From NCBI GenBank assembly GCA_030619405.1, contig JAUXBK010000172.1, forward strand, positions 1 to 5,900: a stretch of DNA of 5,900 bases, in the 5' to 3' direction. The notes below the pieces were generated by a model. It was given only the letters and a program-made list of their open reading frames with translations. It was not told the DNA's origin and did no database searches. The position numbers were made by a program, and so were the translations under genes. This document shows positions 1 through 5,179 of the stretch, piece after piece; the stretch's first letter is position 1, and every line of letters begins with the position of its first letter. Source of the DNA: Sedimenticola sp. GTDB taxonomy: Bacteria; Pseudomonadota; Gammaproteobacteria; Chromatiales; Chromatiaceae.

Positions 1-72
1 CAGGATTGCTCAAGATTTACAGGTCTTTCGTACAATGTATTCCTGTAAATCCTGAAAATCATGTTAATCCTG
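1..72. repeat. Nested inverted repeat of 'aatcctg / cctgtaaatc' type
   Basis: Two pairs of arms nest around one centre. The outer arms are CAGGATT (1-7) and AATCCTG (66-72); the inner arms are GATTTACAGG (14-23) and CCTGTAAATC (42-51), and both pairs are exact. The left arm touches the window edge, so the element may continue further left. From memory, intergenic repeats built from 'aatcctgtaaatcctg' words occur in many unrelated bacteria, often near small mobile-looking genes. No reading frame of note is present. It could fold as a hairpin, but neither side has a T-tract that would suggest a terminator. Confidence 0.6.
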
Positions 73-96
73 TCTAATTATGGAGATGATTTTGAG

Positions 97-126
97 TTGA
101 AATGGAGAGGTCTGACAAGAGATAAA
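97..126 (+). promoter_or_regulatory. Weak candidate sigma70 promoter for the oxidoreductase unit
   Basis: TTGAAA (97-102) matches the -35 consensus at five of six positions. GATAAA (121-126), 18 bp further on, matches the -10 consensus at four of six. Transcription from here would leave a leader of about 110 nt before the ATG at 247, and that leader would include the 15-bp tandem repeat. The spacing and match are only fair, and the oxidoreductase could instead be read from a promoter outside the window. Confidence 0.25.
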
Positions 127-155
127 AGGGGAGTCTCTTTAGATCTTTTCTTTTC

Positions 156-193
156 CTAGTACCTAAGTACCTAGTACCTAAGTACCTAGTTCC
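156..193. repeat. 15-bp tandem repeat (CTAGTACCTAAGTAC), about 2.5 copies
   Basis: The unit CTAGTACCTAAGTAC occurs at 156-170 and again, exactly, at 171-185. A partial third copy (CTAGT followed by TCC) runs to 193. It lies between the inverted repeat at the window start and the first gene and contains no reading frame. Such short repeats are prone to slippage, so copy number may differ between strains. Confidence 0.7.
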
Positions 194-234
194 TGCATTG
201 AAAGGCTCCCAGGTTCCCCTTTTTCCCTGACTTC

Positions 235-240
235 AAAGGA
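235..240 (+). promoter_or_regulatory. Shine-Dalgarno sequence of the oxidoreductase gene
   Basis: AAAGGA ends 6 nt before the ATG at 247. This is good spacing and supports that start codon. The gene therefore has its own ribosome binding site. Confidence 0.6.
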
Positions 241-246
241 TTATTT

Positions 247-1506
247 ATGCGATATGTGATCATCGGTGCCGGGCCGGCGGGGGTGGTTGCGGCTGAGACC
301 CTGCGCAGCCGGGACCCGGGGGGAGAGATCTTTCTGATCGGGGACGAGCCGGAGCCGGCCTATTCCCGCATGGCCATACCCTACCTGCTGGCGGAGCAGA
401 TCGAAGAGTCTGGAACCCATCTTCGACACGACCCGAACCACTTCGAGGGTCTCGATATCCACCGAAAGCATGAGCGGGTAAAGCGAGTCGATACCGGTAG
501 TGGCCGGGTTATTCTGGCACAGGGCGGGGAGATGGAGTATGACCGGCTGTTGCTGGCCAGTGGTTCGCGGGCGGTGTCGCCCCCCATCGATGGACTGGAC
601 CAGCCGGGCATTCACCACTGCTGGACCCTGGCAGATGCCCGTAATATCGCCGAACACGCCGTGACCGGGGCCCGGGTGGTGCTGATGGGCGCCGGTTTCA
701 TCGGCTGCATCATCATGGAGTCGCTGGTCAAGCGGGGTGTCGAGCTTACCGTAGTGGAGATGGGTGACCGGATGGTGCCCCGGATGATGGATCAGGTGGC
801 GGGTAATCTGATCAAGCAGTGGTGTATCGAGAGGGGGGTCGATGTCCGTACCTCGACCCGCGTGCTCTCGGTAGAGAAACCGGGGCCGGATGGAACGGGG
901 TTTCTGCTCCGGTGCGAGGGAGCGGTAGAGTCCCTGCAGGCGGACCTGATCGTGGTGGCGACGGGTGTGGTTCCGGCAATCGAGTACCTGGAGGGGAGCG
1001 GGCTGGAGACGGCGACCGGCGTGCTGGTCGATGAGCAGCTGCAGACCTCGGTAGCGGGTGTCTATGCGGCGGGTGATCTATGCGAGGGGTTCGACTGGAG
1101 TACCGGTGAACGGTCGGTGAACGCGATTCAGCCTGCCGCGGTGGAGACCGGGCGGATTGCCGCCCTCAACATGAGCGGTGCGGAAATCCCGTACAAAGGG
1201 GGGCTGGGGATGAATGTCCTGGATACCATGGGTTTGATCTCCACCTCTTACGGCCGGTGGATGGGGATGGAGGGTGGTGATTCTGCCAGTCTGCTGGACC
1301 AGGAGGGGTATCGATATATCAACCTGCAGTTTCAGGAGGATCTACTGGTTGGGGCGATCACCCTGGGCATGACGGAACATGTCGGAGTTCTTCGTGGTCT
1401 GATTCAGAGCAGGGTTCGGCTCGGCCTCTGGAAACAGCGGCTGCTCGACGATCCAACGAAGATCATGGAGGCCTATCTGGGCAGCACGCAATTGAACGGC
1501 CAATGA
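247..1506 (+). CDS. NAD(P)/FAD-dependent oxidoreductase, AorC-like (probable FAD subunit of a W/Mo aldehyde oxidoreductase system)
   Basis: This 419-residue flavoprotein has the two-dinucleotide-domain fold of the NirB N-terminus / ferredoxin reductase family. Seen in the sequence: an N-terminal FAD Rossmann motif GAGPAG at residues 7-12, an NAD(P)H-binding GAGFIG at 148-153, the connecting VVATGVVP around 236-243, and a second FAD contact, YAAGDLCE, at 273-280 with Asp277. The C-terminal 100 residues form the family's third domain. No redox CxxC pair is visible, so a disulfide reductase is unlikely. It would pass electrons between NAD(P)H and a partner protein in the cytoplasm. The 4-bp overlap with a MoaD-like gene resembles tungsten aldehyde:ferredoxin oxidoreductase operons of the Aromatoleum type, where AorC is the FAD subunit and AorD is MoaD-like. 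That role is inferred, because no AOR catalytic gene lies in the window. An assimilatory nitrite-reductase-like or rubredoxin-reductase-like role is the alternative. Confidence 0.85.
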   Translation: MRYVIIGAGPAGVVAAETLRSRDPGGEIFLIGDEPEPAYSRMAIPYLLAEQIEESGTHLRHDPNHFEGLDIHRKHERVKRVDTGSGRVILAQGGEMEYDRLLLASGSRAVSPPIDGLDQPGIHHCWTLADARNIAEHAVTGARVVLMGAGFIGCIIMESLVKRGVELTVVEMGDRMVPRMMDQVAGNLIKQWCIERGVDVRTSTRVLSVEKPGPDGTGFLLRCEGAVESLQADLIVVATGVVPAIEYLEGSGLETATGVLVDEQLQTSVAGVYAAGDLCEGFDWSTGERSVNAIQPAAVETGRIAALNMSGAEIPYKGGLGMNVLDTMGLISTSYGRWMGMEGGDSASLLDQEGYRYINLQFQEDLLVGAITLGMTEHVGVLRGLIQSRVRLGLWKQRLLDDPTKIMEAYLGSTQLNGQ

Positions 1507-1751
1507 AACTTACCTTTAAACTCTACGCCTCTCTGACCCAATACCTGCCCTCCGGTTCTGAAGGGCATCAGGTCGATATCCAGGTGCCGGAGGGAACGAC
1601 CCCGATCCAGGTGCTGGGGCAGTATGGTGTACCCATCGCCCAGATTCATCTGGTCCTGCGCAACGGGGTTTTCGTACCACCGAGTGAGCGGGAGCATGCG
1701 CTGGAAGAGGGTGATGAACTGGCCGTCTGGCCTGCCGTAGCAGGCGGGTAG
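1503..1751 (+). CDS. MoaD/ThiS-family ubiquitin-fold sulfur carrier protein (AorD-like)
   Basis: This 82-residue protein has the beta-grasp pattern of sulfur carriers. It has an N-terminal strand 'KLTFKLYASL', a VPEGTTP turn near residues 28-34, the segment LRNGVFVPP near 52-60 and L-EGDELAVWP near 67-77, and it ends in exactly Gly-Gly (AVAGG-stop). In MoaD and ThiS that terminal Gly-Gly is adenylated and becomes a thiocarboxylate that donates sulfur. MoaD supplies the dithiolene sulfurs of molybdopterin. Its start overlaps the oxidoreductase stop as ATGA (4 bp), which indicates translational coupling; the ribosome binding site is weak. A dedicated MoaD next to an FAD oxidoreductase suggests cofactor supply or maturation for one particular W- or Mo-pterin enzyme rather than general cofactor synthesis, since no MoaE is beside it. 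ThiS is a less likely alternative because no thiamine gene is near. Confidence 0.88.
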   Translation: MKLTFKLYASLTQYLPSGSEGHQVDIQVPEGTTPIQVLGQYGVPIAQIHLVLRNGVFVPPSEREHALEEGDELAVWPAVAGG

Positions 1752-1780
1752 CCCTTTTGCCTAAACGTATCAGGCGCGAG

Positions 1781-2044
1781 ATGGGGTTGACTCCAGAGGA
1801 GTTTTTCCGAGCGCTCCCCTGCGCCGTAGGAGAGCTGGAATATCGGGTGGAGGGTAGCAGGGCCGCCATTACCCACCCGGAGGGGACGATCGATATCCAT
1901 CTCACCCTCGCTTCCGACCGCCATATCGGTGCCCTGCGGCTGCCCGTCACCCATGTGGAGTTTGTCTTCTCAGAATTGAGCAAGTTGGGGCAGGAATGTT
2001 TTATGGATAACCTGGATCTCCACTTCCACCGGGGTGGGGGCTGA
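1781..2044 (+). CDS. Small conserved-looking hypothetical protein with C-terminal HFHRGGG
   Basis: I cannot assign a function. The protein has 87 residues from the ATG at 1781, which is preceded by a weak AGG 6 nt upstream. An in-frame TTG at 1757 would add eight mostly basic residues and start only 5 nt after the MoaD-like stop, so the true start is uncertain. The sequence is soluble, without membrane segments or a signal peptide. It has an amphipathic N-terminus (LTPEEFFRALP), alternating strand-like segments (RAAITHP, IDIHLTLA, IGALRLPVTHVEFVFSE) and the tail DLHFHRGGG. The strand-rich pattern and glycine-ended tail recall the neighbouring sulfur carrier, but I see no convincing homology. 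As the third gene of a tight unit it probably serves the same enzyme system as a maturation or assembly partner. This is inference from position only. Confidence 0.7.
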   Translation: MGLTPEEFFRALPCAVGELEYRVEGSRAAITHPEGTIDIHLTLASDRHIGALRLPVTHVEFVFSELSKLGQECFMDNLDLHFHRGGG

Positions 2045-2060
2045 ATGAGAACAGTCGACC

Positions 2061-2082
2061 GACCGGCCGTGGAAGGCCGGTC
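2061..2082. terminator. Perfect 8-bp hairpin between convergent genes, possible weak bidirectional terminator
   Basis: GACCGGCC (2061-2068) pairs exactly with GGCCGGTC (2075-2082) around a 6-nt loop. It sits 16 bp after the stop of the small plus-strand gene and 25 bp beyond the stop of the convergent minus-strand gene, as expected for a shared terminator. No T-run follows on either strand, so intrinsic termination would be inefficient. It may instead protect 3' ends or be a palindromic repeat. Confidence 0.45.
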
Positions 2083-2107
2083 TGCCGCGGTGTGTGTGGA
2101 TCGGACA

Positions 2108-2401
2108 CTACTTCCTGTAACCGTACATCAGGTCGTCTTCCTGCTCCTTGTTGTTGCGTATGGCACTGGGGTCGGCCGGTTCCGAATGGGTCGCTTTGGT
2201 CGGGCGGTAGCCATACATCAGATCGTCATCCTGCTGCTGGTTGTTACGCACGGCACTCGGCTTGGCGGGTTCGGATTTGGCTGCTTCCACCGGGCGATAG
2301 CCATACATCAGATCGTCTTCCTGCTGCTGGTTGTTTTGTCCGGCCGCGGCAACGCCGAAAGAGGAGATGCCAAGGATAAGGGCGAGGGCTGTCTTTTTCA
2401 T
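2108..2401 (-). CDS. Small exported protein with tandem DDLMYGYR repeats
   Basis: This 97-residue protein is of unknown function. Residues 1-20 form a clear Sec signal peptide: MKK, then a hydrophobic core (ALALILGISSFGV), then small residues AAA before Gly21, so cleavage is likely near 20/21. The mature part is almost entirely repeat: residues 23-52, 53-82 and a half copy 83-97 that ends at the stop. The conserved block is NN(Q/K)(Q/E)Q(E/D)DDLMYGYR, and the linkers (about 15 residues, rich in Pro, Ser, Ala, Glu) vary. No cysteines, membrane segment or lipobox are present, so the product should be soluble and periplasmic or secreted. An AGGAAGG ribosome site 6 nt upstream fixes the start. 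A weak promoter guess is TTGCGC (2469-2474) and TAGAAA (2445-2450), 18 bp apart. Plus-strand frames here are antisense shadows. Roles such as a peptide precursor, binding scaffold or envelope component are all speculative. Confidence 0.82.
   Translation of the reverse strand: MKKTALALILGISSFGVAAAGQNNQQQEDDLMYGYRPVEAAKSEPAKPSAVRNNQQQDDDLMYGYRPTKATHSEPADPSAIRNNKEQEDDLMYGYRK
2111..2335 (-). repeat. 90-bp in-gene tandem repeat, 2.5 copies
   Basis: The copies lie at 2246-2335, 2156-2245 and a half copy at 2111-2155, read on the minus strand. The half of each unit that encodes the NNQQQ-DDLMYGYRP block is nearly identical in DNA between the first two copies, while the linker half has diverged. The half copy at the end has also changed more (NNKEQ, and Lys in place of Pro at its end). 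Duplication followed by selection on the DDLMYGYR block would give this pattern. Confidence 0.8.
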
Positions 2402-2601
2402 CGTATACCTTCCTGTATTATGAGTTGATGGTTTGAGAACATTTTTTCTACACTCGCCTATAAAGACCGCGCAACGGCCCTCATTATTTCATGCGGATTG
2501 CACCATCTTTTGAAATCGTTCAAGTATTCAGACAAGTATTCAGAATAGAGGATTGGGAAGTCAGAAGTCAGAGTATCCGTGCACGGGATAAAAAGACAGT
2601 C
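2402..2601. other. Gene-free spacer with short tandem duplications
   Basis: No convincing coding region is present in these 200 bp. The left part is the upstream region of the minus-strand repeat-protein gene. Further right are two exact tandem duplications: CAAGTATTCAGA twice (2521-2532 and 2533-2544) and GAAGTCA twice (2557-2563 and 2564-2570). The base composition is AT-richer than in the flanking genes. The duplications look like replication-slippage products at the edge of the degenerate mobile-looking region that follows. Confidence 0.6.
2408..2414 (-). promoter_or_regulatory. Strong Shine-Dalgarno of the repeat-protein gene
   Basis: On the minus strand this reads AGGAAGG, with 6 nt to the ATG at 2401. 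It is the best ribosome site in the window and decides both strand and start for this small gene. Confidence 0.75.
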
Positions 2602-2792
2602 AGCCGCGGATTAAAGCGGATTACACACGGATAAAGCGAATGACCCAAAGCTGAGGCACAATTGCTCAATGAGTTGAAGGCTACTGGGACGGATAGCGGG
2701 CTGCTAATAAATATCTTCGCCCAAAATAGGAGAGCGCAAGCGACTTGTTCGATCAAAATAAATCCGTGTTTTATCCGCGTTAATCCGCGGCT
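2602..2792. repeat. Imperfect inverted repeat of 'ccgcggatt' type flanking a gene remnant
   Basis: The left arm (2602-2634) begins AGCCGCGGATTAA. The right arm (2760-2792), read as reverse complement, begins the same way, and by eye about 28 of 33 positions pair. The arms are built from repeated words such as CGCGGATTAA and ACACGGAT. The 125 bp between them hold the GxxExxY-like remnant. From memory, such 'cgcggattaacgcggat' repeats often surround GxxExxY genes in diverse bacteria, so arms and remnant probably arrived together. The arrangement is cassette-like, but no transposase is present. Confidence 0.65.
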
Positions 2793-2808
2793 ATTTTTTT
2801 GTTCGTGA
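2644..2808 (+). pseudogene. C-terminal remnant of a GxxExxY-family protein gene
   Basis: After an in-frame TGA (2641-2643), 54 codons stay open to the TGA at 2806-2808. The translation includes AQLLNELKATGTDSGLLINI (from 2656) and then runs on through the right repeat arm (INPCFIRVNPRLFF). GxxExxY proteins, thought to be small PD-(D/E)XK-like nucleases, typically end with a 'QLLNYLKATG...GLLLNFG.pk...kR' segment. The match covers just that end. There is no start codon, no ribosome site and nothing of the N-terminal roughly 80 residues or the GxxExxY motif itself, so the piece is a decayed, non-functional fragment. The assignment rests on remembered family sequence. Confidence 0.6.
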
Positions 2809-2878
2809 ACGCATACAAGCTAGATGACAGAGTGATGAAACAGGTAATTCTGGTCCTGCAGTGATCCCACTCTGGCTT

Positions 2879-3619
2879 CTATTCGAACGAGAGAGCCTTG
2901 CCATGGGTGCCGATGCTGTCCGGGCCCATCAGCCAGAGGTAGAGGGGCATCAGCACCTCTGGCGGTTTCACTGTCGATGGGTCCTCCCCCGGATAGGCGT
3001 GGGCCCGGAGGTTGGTACGGGTGGGTCCCGGGTTGATACTGTTGACCCGGATGGCGCTGCTGTCTCTGGTTTCGTCGGCGAGCACCTGCATCATTCCCTC
3101 CAGGCCGAATTTGGAGACGGCATAGGCGCCCCAGTAGGCTTTGGCCTTTCTCCCTACCGAATCCGAGGTGAACAGCAGCGAGGCGTCGCCGGCCTTGCGC
3201 AGCAGCGGCAAGCAGGCCTGGGTCAGCATGAAGGGGGCGTTGAGGTTCACCTGCATCACCTGAAACCAGGTCTGGGCATCATAGTCGTCGATCCGGCTCA
3301 ACAAGCGCAACTGGGCCGCATTGTGCAGCAGGCCCTCCAGTGAGCCGAACTCCTTTTCCAGGGTTTTGGCCAGATCCAGATAGTCGTGCTCCGTGACCCC
3401 TTCCAGGTTCATCGGATAGATGGCCGGCTGTTTTCCCCCTGCTTCCTCGATGGCATCGTAGACCGCTTCCAGCTTGGCGATGGTGCGCCCGAGCAGGATC
3501 ACGGTGGCCCCGTGGGCGGCAAAAGTCCGGGCAGCAACGCGGCCGATCCCGTCTCCGGCGCCGGTCACCAGGATGGTGCGATCGGCGAGCAGGTCATCGG
3601 GCGGTTGGTAACTGAACAT
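2879..3619 (-). CDS. yciK: YciK-family short-chain dehydrogenase/reductase
   Basis: This is a 246-residue classical SDR, close to the roughly 250 residues of E. coli YciK. Seen: the cofactor motif TGAGDGIG at residues 19-26, HNAA at 99-102, FTSDSVG at 150-156 providing the active-site serine (154 or 152), YAVSK with Tyr166 and Lys170, and RVNSINPGPTRT at 191-202. The YciK-like stretches WGAYAVSKFGLEGMMQVLAD and MPLYLWLMG are the most diagnostic. It should reduce or oxidise a small carbonyl or hydroxyl compound with NAD(P)(H) in the cytoplasm; the physiological substrate of YciK is not established as far as I know. The ATG at 3619 puts the Rossmann motif at the usual distance; any longer frame would run antisense-free into mupP and is not credible. 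The ribosome site (GAGAG) is weak. It is the last gene of the ubiG-mupP-yciK run, and no clear terminator follows. Confidence 0.88.
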   Translation of the reverse strand: MFSYQPPDDLLADRTILVTGAGDGIGRVAARTFAAHGATVILLGRTIAKLEAVYDAIEEAGGKQPAIYPMNLEGVTEHDYLDLAKTLEKEFGSLEGLLHNAAQLRLLSRIDDYDAQTWFQVMQVNLNAPFMLTQACLPLLRKAGDASLLFTSDSVGRKAKAYWGAYAVSKFGLEGMMQVLADETRDSSAIRVNSINPGPTRTNLRAHAYPGEDPSTVKPPEVLMPLYLWLMGPDSIGTHGKALSFE

Positions 3620-3707
3620 AGTGGGGGCTCTCTGGAGGTGACAGGGAATAGGCCATTCTAATTTTTTGCTGCGATGCGCGGGACACTCTTTCCCAGGTTT
3701 TTTCGTG
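3620..3707. other. 88-bp mupP-yciK intergenic gap
   Basis: This short gap separates two genes read in the same direction. It contains a run of six T on the plus strand (3662-3667) but no stable hairpin next to a T-run on the minus strand. I see no gene or strong promoter, so co-transcription of yciK with mupP is likely. Confidence 0.4.
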
Positions 3708-4397
3708 TCAGTGTGGAACAAGCCAATCCAGGATCTGCAGCGGGTGTTCGATAGTGCCGTCGGCACCCCACTGTTCCGGCTGGTCCTGTTCGCTGATATA
3801 GCCGAACAGGGCGGCCAGGGTGGTGGCGCCGGCGGCCCTGCCAGCTTGTATGTCCCGCTCTGCATCGCCGACATAGAGGCAGGCGGCAGGATCGACCCCC
3901 GCCTTTTCGCAGGCATAGAGGATCGGGCGCGGGTGGGGCTTCCGCTCCTCAAGGGTATCGCCGCTGACGATACTCACGGCTCGCCGGCCGGGATCGAGCC
4001 GCTGCATCAGGGGATCGGTCAGCCAAGCCGGCTTGTTGGTGACGATACCCCAGCCGACACCCCGTTGTTCCAGTGCCTCCAGCAGCTGTTCCATGCCTGG
4101 AAACAGGGTGGTGCCCCAGGCGATGTTCTGTCGGTAGGTTTCCAGGAACTGATTTCGGTAGTTTTCGAATTTCGGGTGGTCCGGCTCGATGCCGAAACCG
4201 GCACGTATCATCGCCATACCACCGTGGGAGACATAGGGTCGGATCTGCTCAGGTGAAAGCGGGTTGCGACCGTTGCGCTCGAGGGTTCGATTCAAGGCAC
4301 TGGAGAGATCGGGGGCGGTATCGGCAAAGGTACCGTCCAGATCGAACAGAACCAGTTGTACCGTGTCTCTCTCCATCGCCAGGCTGTCAGTCGTCAT
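3708..4397 (-). CDS. mupP: HAD-superfamily phosphatase, probable N-acetylmuramic acid 6-phosphate phosphatase (MupP)
   Basis: This 229-residue HAD subfamily IA phosphatase has all four motifs. They are FDLDGT with nucleophile Asp19 and Asp21, VTNKP with Thr120, Lys153 in ERKPHP, and GDAERD with Asp178 and Asp182. A helical cap lies between motifs I and II. It is often annotated gph (phosphoglycolate phosphatase), but placement between ubiG and yciK is that of Pseudomonas MupP. Segments such as FLETYRQN, WGIVTNKP, DPLMQRL and GYISEQDQPEQWGAD also resemble MupP as I remember it. MupP dephosphorylates MurNAc-6-phosphate in the peptidoglycan recycling bypass that feeds AmgK and MurU. The chosen ATG overlaps the ubiG 3' end by 11 bp, which suggests translational coupling; an ATG at codon 8 is an alternative start. 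The family is certain, and the substrate assignment is likely but inferred. Confidence 0.85.
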   Translation of the reverse strand: MTTDSLAMERDTVQLVLFDLDGTFADTAPDLSSALNRTLERNGRNPLSPEQIRPYVSHGGMAMIRAGFGIEPDHPKFENYRNQFLETYRQNIAWGTTLFPGMEQLLEALEQRGVGWGIVTNKPAWLTDPLMQRLDPGRRAVSIVSGDTLEERKPHPRPILYACEKAGVDPAACLYVGDAERDIQAGRAAGATTLAALFGYISEQDQPEQWGADGTIEHPLQILDWLVPH

Positions 4398-5103
4398 CTT
4401 TGTGGCAGCCCACTATGTAGTTTACGTCCACGTCTCGGGCGGAGAGGCTGTAGTGCCGGGTCAGAGGGTGATAGAGCAGCCCGGTGATATCCTGGATCCG
4501 CAGGCCGACATCCCGGATCCATTGCTCCAGTTCCGAGGGACGGATGAACTTGGCGTAGTCGTGGGTCCCCTTCGGCAGCAGCTGCAGCAGATACTCCGCC
4601 CCGATGATGGCGAACAGGTAAGATTTCGGATTCCGGTTGAGGGTGGAGAAGAAGGTGTGGCCATCCGGCTTCGTCAGTCGGGCGCAGGCCCGGACCACCG
4701 AAGCGGGATCAGGTACATGTTCCAGCATCTCCATACAGGTCACCAGATCGTAGGACTCGGGCTGCTCCTGCGCCAGCCGTTCCACCGGAATACGTTCATA
4801 GTTGACATCCAGTCCCGACTCCAGCAGGTGCAGGCGCGCCACTTCAAGCGGTGCCTCTCCCATGTCGATGCCAGTCACTTCTGCCCCCTGGCGGGCCATG
4901 CTCTCGGACAGGATGCCGCCGCCGCAACCCACGTCCAGCACCCTTTTGCCTTTCAGGGAGATGAAGCGCTCGATGTAGCCCAGGCGCAGGGGGTTGATCT
5001 CGTGCAACGGCTTGAATTCGCTCTCGGGATCCCACCAGCGGGCCGCCAGTTGCTCGAACTTACTGATCTCTGCGTGATCGACGTTGATGCTGCTCTCATT
5101 CAT
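4387..5103 (-). CDS. ubiG: Ubiquinone biosynthesis O-methyltransferase UbiG
   Basis: This is a class I SAM-dependent methyltransferase of 238 residues (E. coli UbiG has 240). UbiG carries out both O-methylations of the ubiquinone ring, at the hydroxyl steps in the middle and at the end of the pathway, at the cytoplasmic face of the inner membrane. Seen: the N-terminal NVDHAEISKFEQLAARWWD and FKPLHEINPLRLGYI, the SAM motif VLDVGCGGG at 55-63, GIDMG at 78-82, VTCMEMLEHVPDP at 121-133, STLNRNPKS at 153-161 and GTHDYAKFI at 179-187. The reading frame is open back to 5184, but homology begins only at the ATG at 5103. The upstream part also overlaps a TATAAT box and a palindromic element, so the shorter form is preferred. 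No good ribosome site is visible for any start. It is the first gene of the operon with mupP and yciK. Confidence 0.95.
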   Translation of the reverse strand: MNESSINVDHAEISKFEQLAARWWDPESEFKPLHEINPLRLGYIERFISLKGKRVLDVGCGGGILSESMARQGAEVTGIDMGEAPLEVARLHLLESGLDVNYERIPVERLAQEQPESYDLVTCMEMLEHVPDPASVVRACARLTKPDGHTFFSTLNRNPKSYLFAIIGAEYLLQLLPKGTHDYAKFIRPSELEQWIRDVGLRIQDITGLLYHPLTRHYSLSARDVDVNYIVGCHKDDD

Positions 5104-5134
5104 AGCGGGTTGCTGTTTCTGACGGGAACGAATC

Positions 5135-5167
5135 ATTATATTATAAATGACATTCATCAATTCTAAA
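5135..5167 (-). promoter_or_regulatory. Candidate sigma70 promoter of the ubiG-mupP-yciK operon
   Basis: On the minus strand two overlapping perfect TATAAT boxes occupy 5140-5145 and 5135-5140. For the upstream one, TTTAGA (5162-5167) lies 16 bp away and matches the -35 consensus at four of six positions. Transcription would start about 25-30 nt before the ATG at 5103, which supports the short form of UbiG. The -35 edge abuts the direct repeat and palindromic element that begin at 5165. Confidence 0.5.
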
Positions 5168-5179
5168 TATGGAAAAAGA

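Noticed and set aside
1..246. CRISPR array suggested by repeated short words
   Set aside because: The repeats are adjacent tandem copies or inverted arms without unique spacers of regular length, and no cas gene is present.
241..657. Minus-strand open frames opposite the oxidoreductase
   Set aside because: The plus-strand frame has complete FAD and NAD motifs and a ribosome site. The opposite frames have neither domains nor start signals.
2045..2428. 127-codon plus-strand open frame starting directly after the small GGG protein, with hydrophobic repeats
   Set aside because: It is exactly antisense to the signal-peptide repeat gene, which has a strong ribosome site. Its hydrophobic repeats (HQIVxLLLVV) are the complement of the NNQQQ-DDLMYG codons.
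3620..3952. N-terminal extension of the short-chain dehydrogenase frame
   Set aside because: The extra 111 codons overlap the mupP gene in another frame and show no domain. The SDR Rossmann motif sits at the normal distance from the ATG at 3619.
4264..5166. 300-codon plus-strand frame opposite ubiG and mupP
   Set aside because: It is antisense to two well-recognised genes with intact motifs. It is an open frame produced by GC-rich codon use, with no recognisable domain.
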